NCBI RefSeq assembly: GCF_014649115.1
Contig: NZ_BMSK01000008.1
Location: forward strand, 124,001 to 188,000
Direction of reading: 5' to 3'
DNA from: Streptomyces eurythermus
GTDB taxonomy: Bacteria > Actinomycetota > Actinomycetes > Streptomycetales > Streptomycetaceae
DNA: 64,000 nucleotides
Both the position numbers and the translations under genes were made by a program. This document shows, piece after piece, positions 35,957-43,578 of the stretch (positions within the stretch are counted from its first letter, which is position 1; each line of letters starts with the position of its first letter). The notes beneath the pieces were generated by a model that searched no databases, was not told the DNA's origin, and saw only the letters and a program-made list of their open reading frames with translations.

Positions 35957-36005
35957 GTCCGGCCGTTCCGGTCACTTACGTGCGACCGGTCCGGCCGTTC
36001 CGGTC
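35957..36005. repeat. 17-bp direct repeat after katG
   Basis: GTCCGGCCGTTCCGGTC occurs exactly at 35957-35973 and 35989-36005, just downstream of the katG stop. The 32-bp period is another small duplication at a gene end. Confidence 0.7.
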
Positions 36006-36017
36006 CGCTGAACGGCG

Positions 36018-36055
36018 CGTCCGGGTCCACCCCTCGGGGTGGACCCGGACGTTTT
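36018..36055 (+). terminator. Intrinsic terminator of furA-katG
   Basis: A perfect 16-bp inverted repeat (36018-36033 and 36036-36051) is followed by TTTT at 36052. It lies 70 bp past the katG stop and also faces the converging hbpS gene. Confidence 0.9.
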
Positions 36056-36080
36056 CCGTGCCGGCGCGCGCCGGGGCGGG

Positions 36081-36647
36081 TCAGCGGCCGAGGACCGCCG
36101 CGCCCGCCTGGGCGTACCGCTCGTCCAGGTCGCCCGACGGGGCGCCCGCGACGCCGATGCCCGCGACCGGGGCGCCCTTGGCGGTCACCGGCGCGCCGCC
36201 CGCGAGGAACAGCGTGCCCGGGATGTCCTTCAGGTTCGGTGCCTGCGCCAGCCGCTTGGCCAGCTCCGAGGTCGGCGCGTTCCAGGAGACCGCGGTGTAC
36301 GCCTTGCGCTCCGCGGACTCGTACGACTGCGGGCCCGCGCCGTCCCCGCGCAGGGTGACCACGGTGTTGCCGTTGCGGTCGACGACGGCCACGGACACCT
36401 GCCGGCCGTCCTTCTCGGCCGCCTCCAGCGCGGCGCGCGCCGCCTTGGTGGCCGCGTCCACGGACAGGTGCGTGCTCTGGGTCAGCTCACCGCCGCGCGC
36501 CGCCACCGGGGCCGCGGCGGGCGTGGCCTCGGTGGAGTCGGCGGCGTTGGCGGCGACCGTGCCGGCGACACCGGCCCCGACGACGGCCAGGGCGGCACCG
36601 CCCACCAGGACGCGGGAACGGCGGGACGGCTTCTTGCGACTGGGCAT
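36081..36647 (-). CDS. hbpS: HbpS-like extracellular heme-binding protein
   Basis: 188 residues from ATG 36647. The basic twin-Arg N-terminus (KKPSRRSRVLVGGAAL) and hydrophobic stretch to about residue 35 indicate export, probably by Tat. The mature domain is GlcG/HbpS type: LSVDAATKAARAALEAAEKDG, VSVAVVDRNGNTVVTLRGDG, ESAERKAYTAVSWNAPTSEL and APVAGIGVAGAPSGDLDERYAQAG. In S. reticuli HbpS is a secreted octameric heme- and iron-binding partner that modulates the SenS kinase. The divergent senS-senR genes here complete the same arrangement. The family match and synteny make the call strong. Confidence 0.9.
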   Translation of the reverse strand: MPSRKKPSRRSRVLVGGAALAVVGAGVAGTVAANAADSTEATPAAAPVAARGGELTQSTHLSVDAATKAARAALEAAEKDGRQVSVAVVDRNGNTVVTLRGDGAGPQSYESAERKAYTAVSWNAPTSELAKRLAQAPNLKDIPGTLFLAGGAPVTAKGAPVAGIGVAGAPSGDLDERYAQAGAAVLGR

Positions 36648-36752
36648 GCTGAGGAACCTCTCGGTAGATCCTGGGCGGGAGGCGGAATCGCTTCCCGGAA
36701 CCGATCCTGCTGCCGGACCGGGCCGCGTCCCGTCGGTGGACCGGTCGCCTGG

Positions 36753-36776
36753 GGGGTCATCCGATCGGATGACCCC
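36753..36776. promoter_or_regulatory. 24-bp perfect palindrome between hbpS and senS
   Basis: The half-site GGGGTCATCCGA (36753-36764) is followed directly by its exact complement (36765-36776), a gapless 24-bp palindrome. It lies 106 bp from the hbpS start and 72 bp from the senS start, in the shared divergent promoter region. The natural candidate ligand is SenR; this is inference from position and symmetry. Confidence 0.75.
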
Positions 36777-36847
36777 GCGGCCCCCGTACCTGGGCACAAT
36801 GGAGGGTGTTTGCCCAGTTCAGCGCGGAGCCGAGGGAGGTGTCAGGG

Positions 36848-38035
36848 GTGGCCGCACCCGAGCGCGACGACACCCGCGCCCTCACCGTCGTCATGCACAC
36901 CGCGTTCTTCGTGCTGCTGTCCGCTTCCGTCGCCCGCTACCTGGCCCGGCACGCCGGGGGACCGCACACCCCCTGGGTGATCGCCCTGTCCGTGCTGCTG
37001 GCGGTGCTCTACGTCCTCGGCCCCGCCCTCGGCACCCGCCCCACACCGCGCCGGCTGGCCTGGCTCGGTCTGGTCGTGGCGGCCTGGGCGCTGCTCGTCG
37101 TCCTGGCCCCGAGCTTCGCCTGGTGCGCGGTCCCGCTCTTCTACACCGGTCTGCGCACGCTCCCGCCGCGCGCCGCGATCCCCCTGGTGGCGCTGCTGAC
37201 CGCGCTCGCGGTGGCCGCGCAGCTCAGCCTGGCGGGCTGGGCCGACCCGAACGTGCTGCTGGCCCCGCCCGCTGTGGCCGCCGTGGCCACCACCGTGTTC
37301 GTCGTCATGCAGCGCCAGGCGGCCCGCCGGGACGCCCTGATCGCGGACCTGGTCCGCACCCGGCGCGAACTGGCCGCCACCGAGCGCCGCGAGGGCACCC
37401 TCGCCGAACGCGAACGGCTCGCCCGGGAGATCCACGACACCCTCGCCCAGGGCCTGTCCAGCCAGCGCATGCTGCTCCAGGCGGCCGACCGCCTGTGGGA
37501 CAGCGCCCCCGGCACGGCCCGCGACCACGTCCGCACGGCGGCGGACATCGCCGAGCGCAGCCTCGCCGAGGCCCGCCGCTTCGTCCACGACCTGACCCCG
37601 GCCGACCTCGCCGAGGGCGGCGGCCTGCTCCGGGCCCTGCACGCCGTCGCCGAGCGCGAGACGACACCCGGCCTCACCGTCCGCGTGCACACCGAGGGCA
37701 GCCCGCCCGACCCGCTGCCCGCGCCCGTGGAGTCCGCCCTGCTGCGCATCGCCCAGGGCGCCCTCGCCAACGTCCGCGAACACGCGGGGGCCACCACCGC
37801 CGCCCTCACCCTGACCTGCCTGGACGACCAGATCGTGCTGGACGTCACCGACGACGGGCGCGGCTTCGACCCGCACACCCCCGCCGCCGGCCCCGCGTCC
37901 GCCGCCGGGGAGCGCGGCCACGGACTGCCCGCCATCCGTGCCCGCCTGCGCCAGCTGGGCGGCACCCTCACCATCGAGTCGGCACCGGGCGAGGGCACGG
38001 CCCTGTCGGCGGCGATCCCGTTGGAGCCGAGATGA
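36848..38035 (+). CDS. senS: SenS-like sensor histidine kinase
   Basis: 395 residues from GTG 36848, with GAGGGAGG upstream. A GTG at 36806 is in frame but has a poorer RBS. Five hydrophobic segments fill about residues 12-165, the number reported for SenS. The dimerisation domain has LAEREKLAREIHDTLAQGLSS-type sequence (here ERERLAREIHDTLAQGL) with the phosphoacceptor His, and the NarX-type ATPase has VLDVTDDGRGFDP and GHGLPAIRARLRQLGG. It reads signals relayed by extracytoplasmic HbpS and phosphorylates SenR (family knowledge). Its stop overlaps the senR start as ATGA. Confidence 0.92.
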   Translation: MAAPERDDTRALTVVMHTAFFVLLSASVARYLARHAGGPHTPWVIALSVLLAVLYVLGPALGTRPTPRRLAWLGLVVAAWALLVVLAPSFAWCAVPLFYTGLRTLPPRAAIPLVALLTALAVAAQLSLAGWADPNVLLAPPAVAAVATTVFVVMQRQAARRDALIADLVRTRRELAATERREGTLAERERLAREIHDTLAQGLSSQRMLLQAADRLWDSAPGTARDHVRTAADIAERSLAEARRFVHDLTPADLAEGGGLLRALHAVAERETTPGLTVRVHTEGSPPDPLPAPVESALLRIAQGALANVREHAGATTAALTLTCLDDQIVLDVTDDGRGFDPHTPAAGPASAAGERGHGLPAIRARLRQLGGTLTIESAPGEGTALSAAIPLEPR

Positions 38036-38685
38036 CCCACACCCCCGCGACGGACGCCCGGACACCGGTGCGCATCCTCGTCTGCGACGACCACGCCGTC
38101 GTCCGCGCCGGACTGCTGGCGCTGCTGCACAGCGCCCCGGACATCGAGGTCGTCGGCGAGGCGGGCAGCGGCGAGGAGGCGCTCGCCCTCGCCCGCAAGA
38201 CCGCCCCGGACGTCGTCCTGATGGACCTGCAACTGGGCGAGGGCATCGACGGAGTCGAGACCACCCGCCGGCTGCGCGCCGAGCCGGTCGCCCCGCACGT
38301 CCTGGTCCTCACCACGTACGACACCGACGCCGACGTCACGCGTGCCGTCGAGGCCGGCGCCACCGGCTATCTGCTGAAGGCCGAGCGCGCGGAGGACCTG
38401 TTCACGGCGATCCACGCGGCGGCCCAGGGCCGCCCGGCGCTCTCGCCCCCGGTCGCCGACCGCGTGATGTCCCGCCTGCGCAACCCCCGCCCCGCCCTCA
38501 CCCCCCGGGAACGGGACATCCTCGCCCACCTCTCCCGGGGCCTGTCCAACCACGCCATCGCCCGCGCCCTCTACATCAGCGAGGCCACCGTCAAGACCCA
38601 TCTGCGGCGCATCTACGACAAGCTCGGCGTGGACACCCGGGCGGGCGCGGTGGCGGTGGCGAAGGAACAGCGCCTGCTGTCCTGA
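38032..38685 (+). CDS. senR: SenR-like NarL-family response regulator
   Basis: 217 residues. The receiver domain (about 12-130) has CDDHAVVRAGLLALL, the phosphoacceptor Asp in VVLMDLQLGEGIDGVE, and LVLTTYDTDADVTRAVEAGATGYLLKA. The LuxR-type helix-turn-helix (about 150-210) has LTPRERDILAHLSRGLSNHAIAR and SEATVKTHLRRIYDKLG. In S. reticuli SenR controls hbpS and furS-cpeB. The final codons (CTG CTG TCC TGA) are the first copy of an 18-bp tandem repeat that continues past the stop. Confidence 0.93.
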   Translation: MTHTPATDARTPVRILVCDDHAVVRAGLLALLHSAPDIEVVGEAGSGEEALALARKTAPDVVLMDLQLGEGIDGVETTRRLRAEPVAPHVLVLTTYDTDADVTRAVEAGATGYLLKAERAEDLFTAIHAAAQGRPALSPPVADRVMSRLRNPRPALTPRERDILAHLSRGLSNHAIARALYISEATVKTHLRRIYDKLGVDTRAGAVAVAKEQRLLS

Positions 38686-38760
38686 GCGACCGTGCTGTGC
38701 CGAGCGACCGTGCTGTGCCGAGCGACCGTGCTGTGCCGGGCGACGCTGCGCCGGGCGACC
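38674..38760. repeat. 18-bp tandem repeat spanning the senR stop codon
   Basis: CTGCTGTCCTGAGCGACC at 38674-38691 contains the last senR codons and TGA. Two identical copies of GTGCTGTGCCGAGCGACC follow (38692-38709, 38710-38727), then a copy with two mismatches (38728-38745) and a partial one to 38760. The in-gene copy differs from the consensus at three positions, one being the T that makes the stop (TGA against CGA). The unit is six codons long. The array fills the gap to the converging blaB gene. Confidence 0.92.
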
Positions 38761-38768
38761 CGGACCGG

Positions 38769-39698
38769 CTAGCTCCGCAGGGCCTCGAACGCGTCCCGGC
38801 CCGCCGCCCCGATCGCCTGGTCGATGTCCGGTGCCAGTCCCGCGCGGCGGGTCGCGCGGGTGAGCGCCGCCATCGCCACCCGGTCCCCGGAGTCCGCCTC
38901 GACGACCCCGATCTCGTGCCGCAGATGCAGGAACGTGCCGGTCTTGCCGCTCCACCGCAGCGTGTCCGCGCGCAGTTCACCCGCCAGCCGCTGCGTGAAG
39001 ACCTGGTGTCCCATCAGCCGGCGCAGCTCGGCCGTCGTGGAAGGAGTGGAGATCTCGTCGCGCCACACCCGCTGGAGCAGGCCGACCAGCGCCGCGGCCG
39101 TGCCCGCGTTGGCGTGCGCCGGGTCCAGGGTCTCGATGGTGTGCCGGCCCGTCCCCTCGTCCCGGACGGCCAGCTCCAGGGCGAGGGAGAAGTCGTTCCC
39201 GGCGGCGCCGGCCGCGCACTCGTACAGGTGGTTCATCCGGTGCCGCACCCGGATCCCCTCGCACCCCCAGGCACGCAGCCGCGCGTCGGTCTCCGCCGCC
39301 GGCACCAGGTCGAACAGGGCGTCCGCGGCGGCGTTGTCGCTCACCGACAGCATCAGCAGGAGCAGATCGCCGACGGCCACCGTGGCCGGGTGCCGGAAGG
39401 CGGCGAGCCCGGTGGGGCCGACGCTGCTGGTACGGGGATCCACCGTCACCGGGCGGGCCGCGTCCAGCTCCCCGGCCGCGATCCGGTCCAGCACGACCAG
39501 GGCGAGCGGGACCTTGGCCACCGACGCCAGCGGCACCGGCTCGTCCGCGTCGAAACCCAACTGCTCCCCGGTGTCGAGGTTGCGGGCGAGGAAGGAGCCG
39601 CGGACGCCCACCGCCGCCCAGTCCTCGGCGATGGCCTCGGCGACGGCCGACAGGGCCGCGTCGCCGCCGGTGTACACCGGGTGGTGCGCCGCGCTCAT
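38769..39698 (-). CDS. blaB: BlaB-like serine beta-lactamase-fold regulator
   Basis: 309 residues with the class A beta-lactamase/penicillin-recognising fold: SVAKVPLAL (SxxK), LSVSDNAAAD (SDN) and WSGKTGTFLHLRHEIG (KTG). There is no signal peptide, so the protein should stay in the cytoplasm, which is wrong for an enzyme attacking beta-lactams outside. In S. cacaoi the divergent blaA-blaB pair is needed for expression of blaL, and BlaB is a non-secreted SxxK protein (established there). The start overlaps the blaA stop as ATGA. A regulatory role is therefore the best reading; a plain esterase/beta-lactamase is the alternative. Confidence 0.85.
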   Translation of the reverse strand: MSAAHHPVYTGGDAALSAVAEAIAEDWAAVGVRGSFLARNLDTGEQLGFDADEPVPLASVAKVPLALVVLDRIAAGELDAARPVTVDPRTSSVGPTGLAAFRHPATVAVGDLLLLMLSVSDNAAADALFDLVPAAETDARLRAWGCEGIRVRHRMNHLYECAAGAAGNDFSLALELAVRDEGTGRHTIETLDPAHANAGTAAALVGLLQRVWRDEISTPSTTAELRRLMGHQVFTQRLAGELRADTLRWSGKTGTFLHLRHEIGVVEADSGDRVAMAALTRATRRAGLAPDIDQAIGAAGRDAFEALRS

Positions 39699-40660
39699 CC
39701 GCGTGCCGCCAGCCGGGCGGGGGCGTCCTCGCGCCCGGCCGCCGGCCCCGGTCCGCCCCGGTGGGGCACGGCGCCCACCGCCGAGGCGAGCAGCGCGGCC
39801 AGCCAGTCCGGTGCGGCCGCCGTGCCGTCCCGGCCCGGGGCGGCACGCACGTCGTAGCCCCGGTGCAGGGCGTGATCGGCCAGCGGTGTCCAGTGGGCGC
39901 CGTGCTGCCGGGCGAACGGTTCGGCGCACAGCAGCAGCGCGTGCCCGGCCAGGGTCTCGGCGAGCGCGGTCGCCGCCGGTCCGGCCGGCCGGATCCGCTC
40001 CTCGGGCAGCCCCGCCCGGGCGGCGGCCCGCGCCAAACGGTCCTCGAAGTACGGCACTTGATCCTCCGTCAGCAGCAACAGGGGCGGGGGAGCGGCACGT
40101 CCGGCGCCCCGGCCGCGGCGCGGCCGCAGCTCCTCCAGGTGCAGCGTGCGCCGCGTGGCCGTACCGTCCGGCACCGGCGCGGACGCCAGCCCCAAGGGCA
40201 CCTGGAACGCGGCCTGTTCCGGCGCGGTACGCACCAGCGCGTACCCGAGCGAACCGTCCGCCAGCCCCGATTCCCGCTCCGGCGGCGGCAGTTCCCGTAT
40301 GCCGAGGGTGACCCCGTGCTCGGTGCCGGCGCGCAGGGCCCGGGCCAGCGCGGCCGGGGCGCAGTCCGCGGGGACACCGACGGCGCGCACCCGCGAGCGC
40401 CGGGCCGAGCGGGCGACCTGCCGCAGCCGCTGCGCCCGGTCCAGCACGTCCCGCGCGTAGGGGAGCAGCAGCACCCCCAGCTCCGTGGTCTCGATCTGCC
40501 GCCGGGACCGGTCGAACAGGGGGCCGCCGAAGTACTCCTCCAGCGTCTTGACGCGGCGGCTGAGCAACGGCTGGGCGATGCCGAGCCGATCGGCCGCTCG
40601 GGAGAAGCCCGCCTCCTCGGCCGTCGCCACGTACGCCTCCAGGTGTGCCAGTAGATCCAC
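39695..40660 (-). CDS. blaA: BlaA-like LysR-family regulator
   Basis: 321 residues from GTG 40660. The winged helix is MDLLAHLEAYVATAEEAGFSRAADRLGIAQPLLSRRVKTLEEYFG, standard for LysR. The effector domain (about 90-300) is Arg/Ala rich and less conserved, with a Gly/Pro-rich insert. It is divergent from blaL with 128 bp between starts, the usual layout for a LysR activator and its target, and translationally coupled to blaB. By analogy with S. cacaoi it would activate blaL in response to a beta-lactam or cell wall signal. Confidence 0.88.
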   Translation of the reverse strand: MDLLAHLEAYVATAEEAGFSRAADRLGIAQPLLSRRVKTLEEYFGGPLFDRSRRQIETTELGVLLLPYARDVLDRAQRLRQVARSARRSRVRAVGVPADCAPAALARALRAGTEHGVTLGIRELPPPERESGLADGSLGYALVRTAPEQAAFQVPLGLASAPVPDGTATRRTLHLEELRPRRGRGAGRAAPPPLLLLTEDQVPYFEDRLARAAARAGLPEERIRPAGPAATALAETLAGHALLLCAEPFARQHGAHWTPLADHALHRGYDVRAAPGRDGTAAAPDWLAALLASAVGAVPHRGGPGPAAGREDAPARLAARG

Positions 40661-40662
40661 CC

Positions 40663-40719
40663 GGCACTCATATCAATAAGGCATGAGAAGTTCAAAGTTT
40701 CCTCTTGGACATGAGTGCC
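40663..40719. promoter_or_regulatory. Inverted repeat in the blaA-blaL divergent region
   Basis: GGCACTCAT (40663-40671) and ATGAGTGCC (40711-40719) are exact complements 39 bp apart, flanking the most AT-rich stretch of the region (TATCAATAAGGCATGAGAAG). The left arm touches the blaA start and the right lies 70 bp before blaL. This fits a LysR-type operator pair that a tetramer could bridge. Confidence 0.55.
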
Positions 40720-40775
40720 CCCGCCCTGCTTCGCTGTCCCCGTCGAAGACCGGCACCGAAACGACGTACGTCCGG

Positions 40776-40850
40776 GAGGAATACGCCCATGACCAGTACG
40801 CCCATCTCCAGTACGACCACGCCCAGTACGCCCTTGACCAGTACGACCGC
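40776..40850 (+). repeat. 15-bp tandem repeat covering the blaL RBS and start codon
   Basis: Five consecutive 15-bp units: GAGGAATACGCCCAT, GACCAGTACGCCCAT, CTCCAGTACGACCAC, GCCCAGTACGCCCTT and GACCAGTACGACCGC. The first supplies the GGAGGA ribosome-binding site and the AT of the blaL ATG. The following four encode the Ser/Thr/Pro run MTSTPISSTTTPSTPLTSTT in five-residue steps. Confidence 0.9.
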
Positions 40851-41784
40851 GCCCGTCACCGGCCCCGGCCCGCTGCCGCGCCGCCGCCTGCTGCGGGCCG
40901 GTCTCGCCCTCACCGGCGCCGCGACGGCCGCCACGGTGGTCTCCGCGCCCGCCGCGTCCGCCGCCCCGGACACCGCCGCGCACGCCGACGGGGCCGGAGC
41001 GGCCGAGCTGGCCGAGCTGGAGCGGCGCCACGGCGCCCGGCTCGGCGTGTACGCGCGCAACGTCCGCACCGGGCGGACCCTGGCCCACCGGGCGGGGGAG
41101 CGGTTCGCGATGTGTTCGACGTTCAAGGCGTTCGCCGCGGCGGCGGTGCTGCGCGACCACGGCGACCGCGCTCCGCTGGACCGGGTGGTGCACTACCCGC
41201 CGCGTGACATCCTGCCCAACTCCCCGCGCACCGAGGAGAACCTGGCGAACGGCATGACCGTGGCCGGCCTGTGCGCGGCGGCGATCCAGTACAGCGACAA
41301 CGCGGCGGGCAATCTGCTGCTCCGGGAGCTCGGCGGCCCGGCGGGACTCACTCGTTTCCTCCGGTCGCTCGGCGACACGGTGAGCCGGCTCGACCGGTGG
41401 GAGCCGGAGCTGAACACCGCGATCCCCGGGGACGTGCGGGACACCACGACACCCGAGGCGATCGCCGGGAGCCTGGAGCGCCTCACCCTGGGCCGGGCCC
41501 TGCGCAGGGCCGACCGGGAGCGGTTCACCGGCTGGCTGAAGGGCAACACCACCAGCGAGGAGCGGTTCCGCAAGGGGCTGCCGCCCGCCTGGGTGGTGGC
41601 GGACAAGACCGGGACCGGGGACTACGCCACCGCCAACGACATCGGCGTGGCCTGGACGACCCGGGGGACCCCCGTGGTGCTGGCCGTCCTGTCGGACAAG
41701 AGCGCCCCCGACGCCCCGGTGGACCAGGCGCTGATCGCGGAGGCGGCGGCCATCGTCGCCCGCACCCTCGCCCCGGGCGAGTAG
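40789..41784 (+). CDS. blaL: Class A beta-lactamase
   Basis: 331 residues from ATG 40789, with GGGAGGA 9 nt upstream. A Thr/Ser/Pro-rich leader (about 1-20) precedes a twin-arginine signal (LPRRRLLRAGLALTGAATAA) ending in ASAAP. Catalytic motifs are complete: CSTFKAFAAA (Ser70, Lys73), QYSDNAAGNLL (SDN), EPELNTAIPGD (Glu166) and DKTGTGDYATAND (KTG). Extracellular penicillinase activity is expected. Expression is probably driven by BlaA with BlaB. The 5-prime coding end is built from tandem 15-bp repeats. Confidence 0.95.
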   Translation: MTSTPISSTTTPSTPLTSTTAPVTGPGPLPRRRLLRAGLALTGAATAATVVSAPAASAAPDTAAHADGAGAAELAELERRHGARLGVYARNVRTGRTLAHRAGERFAMCSTFKAFAAAAVLRDHGDRAPLDRVVHYPPRDILPNSPRTEENLANGMTVAGLCAAAIQYSDNAAGNLLLRELGGPAGLTRFLRSLGDTVSRLDRWEPELNTAIPGDVRDTTTPEAIAGSLERLTLGRALRRADRERFTGWLKGNTTSEERFRKGLPPAWVVADKTGTGDYATANDIGVAWTTRGTPVVLAVLSDKSAPDAPVDQALIAEAAAIVARTLAPGE

Positions 41785-41794
41785 CCGACCCCCG

Positions 41795-41820
41795 TGATTC
41801 ACCATCCTGAATATGAATCA
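41795..41820. promoter_or_regulatory. Inverted repeat after blaL
   Basis: TGATTCA (41795-41801) and TGAATCA (41814-41820) are exact complements with a 12-bp spacer. They lie 10 bp beyond the blaL stop and 13 bp before the -35 of the pectate lyase gene, in an AT-rich island. They may be an upstream operator for the latter. Confidence 0.4.
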
Positions 41821-41832
41821 TGTACACGGCTG

Positions 41833-41889
41833 TTGACGTGTGCATGACTTCTCCCTACCGTCGGGAAGGTCCAGAGAGAAAGCGCTTTC
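41833..41889 (+). promoter_or_regulatory. Promoter and LacI-type operator of the pectate lyase gene
   Basis: TTGACG (41833-41838) and TACCGT (41856-41861) are 17 bp apart. The predicted start near 41868 is followed at 41878-41889 by GAAAGCGCTTTC, a perfect 12-bp palindrome with a central CG, as in LacI-family operators. A repressor bound there would block elongation. The untranslated leader is about 118 nt. Confidence 0.7.
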
Positions 41890-41985
41890 CGGTCACTGTC
41901 CACCATGCCATGACCGGCCGCCGCGTTCACCTCTCTGGACCACTCGCACCCGCACAGTCGAGTCGACCCGCAGGGAGACAAACCG

Positions 41986-43554
41986 ATGCGAACAAGACCA
42001 GCCATCGTGTGCGCCGGGCTGCTGACCGGTGCGCTCGTCGCGCTGACCGGCACCACGGCCCAGGCCGTGACCACCCGGTACGAGGCCGAGAACGCACCCG
42101 CGGTCTGCACCGGGACCATCGACTCCGACTGGACCGGCTACTCCGGCAGCGGATTCTGCAACGCCACCAACACCTCGAGCGCCTACGCCCAGTTCACCGT
42201 GAACGCGGCGAGCGCCGGAACCGCGACCCTGAACATCCGCTTCGCCAACGGCTCGGCCGCCGCCCGGCCCGCGACCGTCGCCGTCAACGGCACCACGGCC
42301 ACCACCGCCGGCTTCGAGACCACCGGCGCCTGGGACAGCTGGACGACCAAGACGCTCACCGTTCCGGTCAAGGCGGGCGCCAACACCGTACGCCTCACCC
42401 CGACCACGGCCGACGGCCTGCCCAACCTCGACCACCTCGACGCCGACGTGGCCACGGCGGCGACGGGCACGGTGCTCTACGTGTCACCGGCCGGCACCGA
42501 CGGCGCGGCCGGCACCGAGTCGGCCCCGACGACGCTCACCTCGGCCATCAGCCGGATCACCCCCGGCGGCACGATCTACCTGCGCGGCGGGACCTACCGC
42601 CAGTCCGCCACGGTCACCATCCCGGACGGCAGCGACGGCACCTCGGCCGCCCGCACCACCCTGTCCGCCTACCCGGGCGAGAAGCCGGTCCTGGACTTCT
42701 CGGCGCAGACCGAGAGCCCGTCCAACCGGGGCATCCAGCTGTTCGCCGACTACTGGCGGCTGTACGGCCTCACGGTCCAGCACGCCGGTGACAACGGGAT
42801 CTACGTCGGCGGCAGCAACAATGTCGTCGAGCGGGTGGTGACCGCCTACAACCGGGACACCGGGCTCCAGCTCGGCCGGATCGCCTCCAGCACCCCCAGC
42901 TCCCAGTGGCCGGCGAACAACCTGATCGTCAGCTCCGAGTCGCACGACAACGCCGACTCCGACGGCGAGGACGCCGACGGCTTCGCCGCCAAGCTGACCA
43001 CCGGCACCGGGAACGTCTTCCGCTACGACGTCTCCCACCACAACATCGACGACGGCTGGGACCTCTACACCAAGACGGACACCGGCGCCATCGGCCCGGT
43101 GACCATCGAGTACTCCCTCTCCTACGGCAACGGCACGCTGAGCGACGGCACCGTCAACACCAACGGCGACCGCAACGGCTACAAGCTCGGCGGCGACGAC
43201 ATCCCCGTCGACCACGTCGTCCGGCACAGCATCGCCTACAAGAACGGCCACCACGGGTTCACCTACAACAGCAACCCGGGCACCATGACCATCTCCGGCA
43301 ACGTCGGCGTGGACAACGCCGAGCGCAACTTCTCGTTCGACAAGGGCACGTCGGTGTTCCGGGACAACACCTCCTGCCGCTTCGCCGGCAGCGGCTCCAA
43401 CGACAAGACGGTCGGCAGCGCCGACGGCTCCAATCAGTTCTGGGCCGGCTCCAACGGCTCCCGCTGCTCCTCGTACGCGGGCGCCCTCGGCTGGTCCTTC
43501 GCCTCCGACGGCCGCCTCGTGGTGACCTTCGGCGGCGGTGTCGTCAACCCGTAG
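41986..43554 (+). CDS. Secreted CBM35-PL9 pectate lyase
   Basis: 522 residues; ATG 41986 follows AGGGAGA. The signal peptide (about 1-28) ends in TAQAV. A CBM35/CBM6-like jelly roll (about 29-155) has YEAENAP, GSGFCNATNTSSAYAQFTVN and NLDHLDADV. The right-handed beta-helix (about 165-500) has LYVSPAGTDGAAGTE, ADGFAAKLTTGTGNVFR with the PL9-type catalytic Lys, and HHNIDDGWDLYTKTDTGAIG. It would cleave polygalacturonate by beta-elimination with calcium. The LacI-like operator at 41878 suggests repression relieved by pectin breakdown products. Confidence 0.9.
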   Translation: MRTRPAIVCAGLLTGALVALTGTTAQAVTTRYEAENAPAVCTGTIDSDWTGYSGSGFCNATNTSSAYAQFTVNAASAGTATLNIRFANGSAAARPATVAVNGTTATTAGFETTGAWDSWTTKTLTVPVKAGANTVRLTPTTADGLPNLDHLDADVATAATGTVLYVSPAGTDGAAGTESAPTTLTSAISRITPGGTIYLRGGTYRQSATVTIPDGSDGTSAARTTLSAYPGEKPVLDFSAQTESPSNRGIQLFADYWRLYGLTVQHAGDNGIYVGGSNNVVERVVTAYNRDTGLQLGRIASSTPSSQWPANNLIVSSESHDNADSDGEDADGFAAKLTTGTGNVFRYDVSHHNIDDGWDLYTKTDTGAIGPVTIEYSLSYGNGTLSDGTVNTNGDRNGYKLGGDDIPVDHVVRHSIAYKNGHHGFTYNSNPGTMTISGNVGVDNAERNFSFDKGTSVFRDNTSCRFAGSGSNDKTVGSADGSNQFWAGSNGSRCSSYAGALGWSFASDGRLVVTFGGGVVNP

Positions 43555-43578
43555 CCGGGGTACGCCGGTTCGGGCACA

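Noticed and set aside
38769..39698. blaB product as a second secreted beta-lactamase
   Set aside because: There is no signal peptide or lipobox, and the gene is coupled to a LysR regulator, which matches the known regulatory BlaB better.
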